Source of the DNA: an uncultured Prevotella sp.
Lineage (GTDB): Bacteria > Bacteroidota > Bacteroidia > Bacteroidales > Bacteroidaceae
Direction: 5' to 3'
DNA length: 7,197 bases
NCBI GenBank assembly: GCA_937874345.1
Contig: CALNBT010000240.1
Location: 1 to 7,197, forward strand
This document shows, one piece after another, positions 1-6,500 of this stretch. Each line of letters begins with the position of its first letter. Position 1 is the first letter of the stretch. The position numbers and the translations under genes were made by a program. The notes beneath the pieces are model-generated. The model was not told the origin of the DNA and made no database searches. It saw only the letters and a program-made list of their open reading frames with translations.

Positions 1-2438
1 GGACGAACCTTCGCATTGTGGCCCACACGGGCTACCATACCGTTCATATAGATAATGTAGGTGTGGCTTTTCTTTGATCTGTTGCCAAAACCGCCGGCCT
101 GATCGATGTACCACGATGGGCTTTTGCCTTTTTCGAAGGCAACGGTATTGGGATACATCACGTTTCCGCTGATCTTTACGGTTGGGTTATATTGAGGAAC
201 GATAATTTTGTCACCTTCTCGCAACGTTATATCGGCATTTCCACCAGGAGCCTGGAGAGCCTTATCCAATTCAATGCCCACATAATAGGTTTCTCCCAAA
301 TCTAGGGTCCTCAGGTCTAGTGTATCTTTTTTCCCTGTCTGGGTCTTTGCCAGTCTTAAGACGGTCTGCATTCTCAATCGTTCTTCGGGTGTGATACGAC
401 GCTCCAGACGGGCTCCTTGTGCGTAAGCCATATTGGTGATGCCACCTGCTTTTTTGATGATGTCGCTCAATCGTTCGTTTTTATTGCTCAAAGTATAGGT
501 TCCTCCAAACACAACTTCGCCTTCAATACTTACATTCTGTTGCTCGTAATAGCCAGGACTCTTGCGTACATAAACCTCATCAAAAGGTTCAAGGGTAAAT
601 CCGGCTTGACCATCAACCGCAAATCCGTCTTTCAATGCAAAGCTGTAGGTTTTTGCAACAATCGAGTCGGTGGTTATAGCCTTGGGGTCCACGACGCGAC
701 GGGCAACGTCTACCTTAACCACTGATGCCGATTCCTTCAAGCCTCCGGCTTGCAAAACGAAGTCTTCCAAAGTTTCATTATCTGCAAATTTATAAACGCC
801 TGGGTACTGCACTTCTCCATGAATCGTGATCGTTTGCTGCTGCATCATTTCGCTCTTTGTCGGAATGAAAAGCACATCGTTCTCTTTCAATGGGATATCT
901 GCTACCGTACCATTCATGATACCTTTAACATCCACCGGCACAACCGTCAAAGTACGATCATCTTTCATTCGATGGATGATGGCGCGCCCAGTAAAGGCTT
1001 CTTCCTTGAGTCCTTCTGCATGTTGAATGAGCGTACGTACGCTATTGATGTCTCCACCCCATTGGTAGAGACCCGGTCTGAATACTGCACCTTTTATTTC
1101 AACAGTATTCTCGTAACGCTGAATGATCGAATCGACGGCTATGGAGTCGCCGTCAGCGATATGGAACGAGGACATATCAAACTCGTTGACATTGAATACC
1201 GAGTAGTCGCGCCCGGTTTTTCTAAACACCCTGACCGCTTTACGATATGCATCTCCTGTAAAGCCCCCTGTGTATTTGAGTAAAGTTCCAACACTTTCCT
1301 TTGGGCTCATCTCATAGAACATCGGTCTTTTTACTTTACCGGTAATGTTTACCAAACAGTCGTATGGGCCAACATAAATCACGTCGTTGTCGGCTAAGCG
1401 TACATTTCCTGTCATCTTGCCGTTTAGAATATAGTCGTAGACGTCGGCCAATGAAATCAATTTGTTGTTTCTGTAGATCTTGATATTGCGCAGTGTTCCC
1501 AAATTGTTGGTACCACCAGCCAGATACAATGCATGGAACACCGTTGCAAAGGCTGAAACGGTATAGGTTCCAGGGGCTTTGACCTCGCCCATGACATTTA
1601 CGGTAATGGTGCGACTTTGACCTAGTGTCAGTCTTACTTTGCTGCTGCTGTAGCGTGCTCCCAACTGTGAACGCAGACGTTGGTTGGCCTGTTCGATCGT
1701 CAGTCCGCTAACCTGAATGGGCCCAAATCCTTCTATATTGATGTCACCATCGGGAGAAACAGTTGACTGAACAGATTTTTGTGATGCACCATAGATATCT
1801 ACATATACCGCATCGCCTGGTCCCAGTTTATAATTCAGGGGCGTGGCAATATTCATGCTAGGCTCAAAAGTCAGATCTTTATTATTGAAGATATCTCTTC
1901 CAAAGACCTTCTGTTTGTTTGCTGCCTGCCGGTCTAATATCTGTCTTAACAATTTCAATGAGTCGGTTGGTGTCAATAGGTCCAACTCTTGTCTCATGTT
2001 GATAAAGTCCTGACTATTCTCATCATATTGATCTTGATACTGATACTGTCCTTGAACTCTACCGTTTGACAGTTGTGATTGGTCCTTCTGAGGAGTCTTG
2101 ATCGTATTATATTTATCGTTACCCTTTTTGGACTGTCCGTTAGACTGACGCATGCGCGATTCTGCCTCGCCCACAGTCTGGTCGGCCACATTTCCAAGTC
2201 CCCCTTGCTTCTTCTGCCGTTCGTACTTTTCTCTTACCCGTCTTATTTGTTCAATGTTGACACCCTGTTGCATCAGTTTGGTGACAATCTGTGATTGAGA
2301 TGTTCCGGATGCATTTTCCTTCAGAACAAATTCCATCAACTGATCATCTGTCATTGTAGATTGACCAAACGCTGCCATAGGACACAATGCCAGTAGCAGT
2401 AGAATATAGAAGACTACTTTTTTCATAATATGTTTCAT
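1..2438 (-). CDS. Wza/BexD-type polysaccharide export protein with six SLBB domains (3' end missing)
   Basis: Probable outer-membrane secretin-like channel that passes capsular or exopolysaccharide across the envelope. The frame is open without a stop from the start to the left window edge, giving 812 codons. In order, I see a signal peptide (residues 1-26, hydrophobic core FYILLLLAL, likely cleavage at AFG/Q); a charged, Gln-rich region (about 60-200); a Poly_export domain opening with YKLGPGDAVYVDIYG at residue 203; and six SLBB repeats starting near residues 290, 362, 444, 536, 634 and 752. Each repeat has the G-x-V-x-x-P-G-x-Y ... AGG pattern, for example GEVKAPGTY, GEVQYPGVY and GNVMYPNTV. 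Cys20 is preceded by L-A-L, which is not a lipobox, so unlike E. coli Wza it is probably not a lipoprotein. Four in-frame ATGs are possible, at 2495, 2456, 2438 and 2426. I chose 2438 because it and 2426 give a normal signal peptide; none has a Shine-Dalgarno site. Only a few dozen C-terminal residues are probably missing. Family assignment is firm; the sugar exported is unknown. Confidence 0.93.
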   Translation of the reverse strand, partial: MKHIMKKVVFYILLLLALCPMAAFGQSTMTDDQLMEFVLKENASGTSQSQIVTKLMQQGVNIEQIRRVREKYERQKKQGGLGNVADQTVGEAESRMRQSNGQSKKGNDKYNTIKTPQKDQSQLSNGRVQGQYQYQDQYDENSQDFINMRQELDLLTPTDSLKLLRQILDRQAANKQKVFGRDIFNNKDLTFEPSMNIATPLNYKLGPGDAVYVDIYGASQKSVQSTVSPDGDINIEGFGPIQVSGLTIEQANQRLRSQLGARYSSSKVRLTLGQSRTITVNVMGEVKAPGTYTVSAFATVFHALYLAGGTNNLGTLRNIKIYRNNKLISLADVYDYILNGKMTGNVRLADNDVIYVGPYDCLVNITGKVKRPMFYEMSPKESVGTLLKYTGGFTGDAYRKAVRVFRKTGRDYSVFNVNEFDMSSFHIADGDSIAVDSIIQRYENTVEIKGAVFRPGLYQWGGDINSVRTLIQHAEGLKEEAFTGRAIIHRMKDDRTLTVVPVDVKGIMNGTVADIPLKENDVLFIPTKSEMMQQQTITIHGEVQYPGVYKFADNETLEDFVLQAGGLKESASVVKVDVARRVVDPKAITTDSIVAKTYSFALKDGFAVDGQAGFTLEPFDEVYVRKSPGYYEQQNVSIEGEVVFGGTYTLSNKNERLSDIIKKAGGITNMAYAQGARLERRITPEERLRMQTVLRLAKTQTGKKDTLDLRTLDLGETYYVGIELDKALQAPGGNADITLREGDKIIVPQYNPTVKISGNVMYPNTVAFEKGKSPSWYIDQAGGFGNRSKKSHTYIIYMNGMVARVGHNAKVR

Positions 2439-2563
2439 TATCGCGCCAACAGTCATCGAGAGTTTGTTTTGAACGTGTTTTTTTGTTATTGTCATTGTTG
2501 TTCTCGTTCCAGGTAATCAATTACCTTGAAATGACGCTGTTTTATTAACTCAATTTTGCTTGA
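2439..2563 (-). other. 5' leader of the polysaccharide export gene
   Basis: This A-rich, untranslated stretch lies between the inferred transcription start (about 2563, just downstream of the TACCTTTG element) and the chosen ATG. It has no Shine-Dalgarno sequence. It contains the palindrome at 2511-2526, a smaller inverted repeat (CAATT...AATTG, 2551-2567) that overlaps the inferred start site, and two further in-frame ATGs (2495, 2456) that would add up to 19 residues ahead of the signal peptide. An in-frame TGA just upstream of 2495 limits how far the gene can extend. The boundaries are inferred from the promoter match, not measured. Confidence 0.5.
2511..2526. promoter_or_regulatory. 16-bp inverted repeat in the export-gene leader (possible operator or RNA hairpin)
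   Basis: AGGTAATCAATTACCT has two perfect 7-base arms (AGGTAAT and ATTACCT) around a 2-base centre. It lies about 40 bases downstream of the inferred start site of the minus-strand gene and 73 bases before its chosen ATG. A two-base loop is too tight for a stable RNA hairpin at full arm length, so a dimeric repressor site in DNA is the more natural reading. No U-tract follows in the transcribed direction, which argues against a terminator. The binding protein is unknown. Confidence 0.5.
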
Positions 2564-2570
2564 ATTGTTG

Positions 2571-2578
2571 CAAAGGTA
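2571..2578 (-). promoter_or_regulatory. Bacteroidetes -7 promoter element (TACCTTTG) of the export gene
   Basis: On the minus strand this reads TACCTTTG, an exact match to the Bacteroidetes primary sigma factor -7 consensus TAnnTTTG. It is followed by CAACAA, a common context in this phylum. No TTTG-like -33 box is visible at the usual 19-21 base spacing, which may mean a weak or activated promoter. It would start transcription near 2563 and produce a leader of roughly 125 bases. Confidence 0.6.
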
Positions 2579-2711
2579 AAGATATTTATTTTAATAGTGG
2601 CATATTGTTAAACAGTTTTGGATACTCAAAATTCAAAAACTGGTTTAACGAAGACATTGCATCGAAGTATTTGCGTGCTTTAATCGAAGAAAGCGGCATC
2701 ATTTTACAGTT

Positions 2712-2745
2712 TCAATGGTTTTGCATTACAATATCAATGGTTTTG
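2712..2745. repeat. Two 12-bp direct repeats, 22 bp apart
   Basis: TCAATGGTTTTG occurs at 2712-2723 and again at 2734-2745, exactly identical and 22 bases from start to start, about two DNA helical turns. The intervening ten bases are unrelated. Two equal half-sites on one face of the helix between divergent genes could bind a regulator, but there are only two copies and chance or a small duplication cannot be excluded. Confidence 0.45.
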
Positions 2746-2948
2746 TAGGTCGATATGCATGCTCTTAAAGCACGATTGCGTACATATTGCGCCGTAGGAT
2801 CTTGATGTTATCTATGAACCTTTGTGGCTAAGTAAACCGCATGTTGAAGCTTTAACACCTTTATCATCCATATCTTATCACCATTAGGCATGCCCACATC
2901 CCTTCAATGCCATTTACCGAATAAAAGATGAAACCACAAAACAACAAA

Positions 2949-2974
2949 ATTTTCTTACTTCTTTATTTTCTTAC
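2949..2974. repeat. Two 10-bp direct repeats upstream of the metal operon promoter
   Basis: ATTTTCTTAC is present at 2949-2958 and 2965-2974, 16 bases apart, in a T-rich tract ending just before the possible -33 region of the rightward promoter. Its position suits an upstream activating or UP-like element. Low complexity makes a chance repeat plausible. Confidence 0.3.
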
Positions 2975-2981
2975 CTTTACA

Positions 2982-3014
2982 TTTATTCATTTAGCCGATA
3001 AAATTGTATCTTTG
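2982..3014 (+). promoter_or_regulatory. Bacteroidetes promoter of the His-rich protein/RND operon
   Basis: TATCTTTG at 3007-3014 matches the -7 consensus TAnnTTTG exactly. TTTA at 2982-2985, one base away from the -33 consensus TTTG, lies 21 bases upstream, within the usual spacing. The G of the -7 element is only six bases before the ATG at 3021, so transcription should begin at or within a base or two of the start codon. No other promoter match is seen between this gene and the pump, which suggests a shared transcript. Confidence 0.7.
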
Positions 3015-3020
3015 TGACCG

Positions 3021-3440
3021 ATGAAGAGAATTGTCTACATACTGAATTTATGGTTGGCAACACTTGCTTTACTATCGTTAACCATAAATTTACACCACCA
3101 TCATCACAATCAAATATGTTTTGTGGTCGAAGAGTGCATGCAGGATGGTCATATCAATGACCAGCATACAGGGCACATGCCTCAGCCGGGTGACGATACT
3201 GACATGGATCATTGTGCTGTAGAAAATGCCAAAACTTATTTGGCAGACACACACATGGTACAGCAGATCAGCCAATCCATTGCCGACCATTTTCATTATC
3301 TCTGTGCCACTTTACCTCAGTCAAGTGGATTCAGCCTCATTCAAATTTGTCAAATTGTCCGTCCATCCGGTCATCCTTATCTAATGCCAGCCAAAGTGTT
3401 CAGGTGGTCTGAAGTAAGGCGCGGCCCCCCGTTTGCTTAA
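3021..3440 (+). CDS. Small His/Cys-rich exported protein, DUF6769-like, probable metal binder
   Basis: This 139-residue protein has an N-terminal hydrophobic segment (residues 4-24, after MKR) that should act as a signal peptide or membrane anchor. There is no clear signal peptidase site, so it may stay anchored. It is followed at once by five consecutive histidines (25-29), then CFVVEEC with Cys33 and Cys39, and a His/Asp/Met-rich stretch (His44, 49, 52, 64; Asp58, 59, 61, 63; Cys65). In all I count 13 His and 5 Cys. The C-terminal half is less polar and ends in RRGPP-FA. The layout resembles the small Bacteroidetes family DUF6769, recalled from memory and found near CusA/CzcA-type pumps. 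The pump starts 75 bases downstream on the same strand. I infer periplasmic metal binding, delivery to the pump, or sensing; none is shown by sequence alone. The start is firm because the next Met (residue 40) would remove the hydrophobic segment. Confidence 0.82.
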   Translation: MKRIVYILNLWLATLALLSLTINLHHHHHNQICFVVEECMQDGHINDQHTGHMPQPGDDTDMDHCAVENAKTYLADTHMVQQISQSIADHFHYLCATLPQSSGFSLIQICQIVRPSGHPYLMPAKVFRWSEVRRGPPFA

Positions 3441-3462
3441 TCATCGTTACTTGTTTTTTCTT

Positions 3463-3485
3463 GGGCTGTATCATGCGTACAACCC
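3463..3485 (+). other. Imperfect inverted repeat between the His-rich gene and the pump gene
   Basis: GGG-C-TGTA and TACA-A-CCC form a seven-pair stem with one C/A mismatch around a seven-base loop, in the 75-base gap between the two plus-strand genes. It is not followed by a run of T, so it is unlikely to be a terminator. It could be an mRNA processing or stability element that sets the ratio of the two products. It is weak and may be accidental. Confidence 0.25.
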
Positions 3486-3515
3486 TGAATGTTGTATTCA
3501 TCAAATTCATTTGAC

Positions 3516-6500
3516 ATGATTAACAAAATCATTTATTTTTCCATACATCATAAGTTTGTCGTGGTGCTACTTGTGGTCTTTATCATTTTCGGTGGAATCT
3601 ACTCACTGCGCACCATCAATGTCGATTCTACACCGGATATAACCAACAATCAGGTTCAGGTAATTACTGTTGCCCAAAACCTCTCAACAGCCGATATAGA
3701 ACAATTCGTTACCTATCCGGTAGAACTGGCTATGGCAAACCTTCCGGGAGTAGAAGACATCCGCTCTATTTCCAGATTTGGCTTGTCGGTCGTCACCATC
3801 GTTTTTAAAGATAACATGGGTACTTATCTACCTAGGCAATTGGTTCACGAAAAGATTTCAGAGGTGAGGGAGCAAATACCCGAGGGCTTCGGAACGCCCG
3901 AGATGGGACCTGTCTCCACCGGACTTGGTGAAATATACCAGTACACATTGGTACCCAAAGATCCCTCACGTTATACGATTCAGGAATTGCGTACAATTCA
4001 GGACTGGGTCATAAAGCGACAGTTGTCATTGATTCCTGGTGTCGTTGAAGTTAATTCGTTTGGTGGTAGCATCAAGCAGTATGAGGTGGCACTTAGTCCC
4101 GAAAAGCTCAATTCGATGAAGACTACCATCGGAGAAGTGTTCGAAGCATTGCGTAAAAACAACGTCAATACCGGCGGTGCATATATTGAGAAAAACCATA
4201 TGGCCAATTTTATACGTGGAGAGGGATTGGTCAAGAACCTCGATGACATTCGAAATATCGTGGTGAAAAACAAGGGTGGTGTACCGGTACTGATCAGTGA
4301 TGTTGCTGATGATGTGCGCTATGGCTCACAGGTCCGCTTTGGCGCTTTCATGCAAGATGGGCATGAGGCAGTTGGCGGTATGATTTTGATGCTGAAGGGA
4401 GCTAATTCAAATAAGGTGGTTACAGATGTAAAAGAACGGATGATAAGTATACAGAAGTCACTGCCGAAAGACATCGAAATTAAACCTTTCTTAGATCGTT
4501 CTAATTTGATTGACCGTACCACCAGCACCATTGCCAGAAACTTAATCGAAGGAGCACTGATTGTTATCTTTGTTCTGGTATTACTGCTGGGAAGCATTCG
4601 TGGCGGACTGATCACGGCATCTGTTATCCCCCTGTCATTGCTTTTTGCCTTCATATTAATGCGGATATTTGGTGTTTGGGCCAACCTGATGAGCTTGGGA
4701 GCCATCGACTTTGGTATTATAGTCGACGGTGCCGTGATTATTGTCGAGGGAATCGTACACAAAGTGGAGAGCAGGATGAAGAAACTGCAAGGCGCTTTGA
4801 CCAAAGAAGACATGAAAGAGATCAGTTGTCAGTCGGCGTCGACCATGATGAACTCGGCCTTTTTCGGACAGCTTATCATCCTCATTGTGTTTACGCCCAT
4901 CCTTTTCCTGACCGGCATTAGTGACAAGATGTTCTCACCCATGGCATATACCTTCTCGTTTGCAGTTATAGGAGCTATCATTCTTTGTCTTACTTATGTG
5001 CCCATGATCTCATCGCTATGGTTGAAACCATTTGAAGATCCGAATGGAAGATTCGCGCGACTAGAAACAAAACTGGAGAAGATGAGCACCCGACTCATGC
5101 ATAACATTTTATGTGCTTACCGCCCTGTGTTGTTTTCGTCATTGCGTCACAAAGCCGTTGTATTATCAGTGGCTCTTGTATTGTTGGTAATCACCGGATT
5201 TACTTTTGCCCGTATGGGTGGGGAATTTATTCCTAGTCTCGATGAAGGTGATATCGCGATGCAGACATTCTTACGCCCTGGCAGTTCTCTTTCTGAGACC
5301 ATTCAACGCGAAAGTGAAGTAGAGAAATTGTTGTTATCTTCGTTTCCAGAAATAAAAACAATGTGCTCTCGTATTGGTGTTGCAGATATTCCAACGGATC
5401 CACAGGGGTTTGACTTTACAGACGGATTTATCATTTTGGAGAAGGATATGAGTAAATGGAAATCAGCGAAAACAAAAGCAGAACTGATTGAAAAAATAAA
5501 AAAGAAGTTGAGTACGCTGCCTGGATTGAATTTCTCGTTTTCACAACCTGTAGAGCTGCGCTTTAACGAATTGTTGACAGGTGTTCGTGAAGATATTGCT
5601 GTAAAACTGTATGGTGATGACTTAAATGAACTGAATCGGTTGGGTGAGCAGATGGCGGGTATCATCAGCAAAATTCCTGGTGCAGCCGATGTTGCCCTTG
5701 AGCGTACCATGGGGTTGCCTCAGATTACTGTTCAATATGACAGGCAAAAATTGGCTCAATATGGATTGCAGATAGACAAGCTCAACCAGTATGTCAGTGC
5801 GGCTTTTGCAGGACAAAAGGCAGGTGTGGTGTTCGAAGGAGAGAAGCGCTTCGATCTGGTTGTCCGACTGAGCGAACAGAATAGAGCGGATATCAAAGAC
5901 CTTGAAAATCTTTTTGTTGACACAGCTGACGGTACTCAGATACCGCTTAGCGAGGTTGCAAATATCTCCTATCAGCCGGGTCCGATGCAGATTTCGCGCG
6001 ACCAGACCTCTCGTCGAATTTATGTGGGGGTCAATGTGCGTGATAGGGATGTAAAATCGTTGGTGAACGATATCCAACATCAGTTGGATAAGAAACTCAA
6101 ATTGCCAACCGGATATCATATTACCTATGGCGGAGAGTTTGAAAAGCTGCAGGAAGCCAGTTCGCGTCTAGCCATTGTACTGCCTATTGCGATGTCACTG
6201 ATATTTATTTTGTTGTATTTCGCCTTGAAATCGGTTAAGCAGAGTCTGATGATTTTTGTAGCGGTTCCCTTGGCAACCATTGGTGGTATATTTGCGTTGG
6301 TTGTGAGAGGGATGCCTTTTTCCATCTCTGCGGGTGTGGGGTTCATTGTACTCTTTGGGGTAGCGGTGCTGAATGGTTTGGTGCTGATCAATCGTTTTAA
6401 TGATTTAAAGGCGAAAGGGGTGACCAATTTGAATAGACGTATCCTTAGAGGAACCTCGGAGCGTGTGAGGCCTATCTTGCTAACGGCGTTGGCAGCCATG

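Larger units (their letters stand above)
2579..3006. other. Divergent intergenic region with no supported gene
   Basis: No convincing gene lies here on either strand. The left part (about 2625-2710) has one frame with balanced codon use that reads like protein (see findings), but it can start only from TTG at 2560, inside the export gene's promoter area. The right part (about 2750-2940) contains two GCATGC palindromes (2757-2762 and near 2889) and no open frame of note. The last 80 bases are strongly T-rich on the plus strand, as expected upstream of a Bacteroidetes promoter. I see no tRNA, terminator or insertion-sequence end. Confidence 0.6.

Noticed and set aside
417..725. 102-codon open frame on the plus strand
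   Set aside because: Antisense to SLBB repeat 5 and its neighbourhood; composition is explained by the gene on the other strand.
750..1283. 177-codon open frame on the plus strand
   Set aside because: It lies wholly opposite the SLBB exporter, whose domains are continuous across this stretch. The plus-strand translation has no recognisable domain.
2379..2384. Cys20 of the export protein as a lipoprotein site
   Set aside because: The preceding residues are L-A-L; position -1 must be Gly, Ala or Ser for signal peptidase II.
2560..2748. 62-codon plus-strand open frame as a real gene
   Set aside because: It begins with TTG, overlaps the divergent promoter element, has no start context and no recognised family. 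It is kept only as a possible remnant.
3093..3107. Five consecutive His codons as an engineered tag
   Set aside because: The run sits inside a natural small protein with many other His and Cys residues and a native promoter. Nothing suggests cloning.
3441..3515. A terminator or separate promoter between the His-rich gene and the pump
   Set aside because: The inverted repeat at 3463-3485 has no following T-run, and no TAnnTTTG match occurs before the pump ATG, so cotranscription is the simpler reading.
4319..4813. 164-codon open frame on the minus strand
   Set aside because: Antisense to the membrane core of the RND pump, including the DFG motif; Ser/Thr/Ile-rich translation typical of a reverse-strand shadow.
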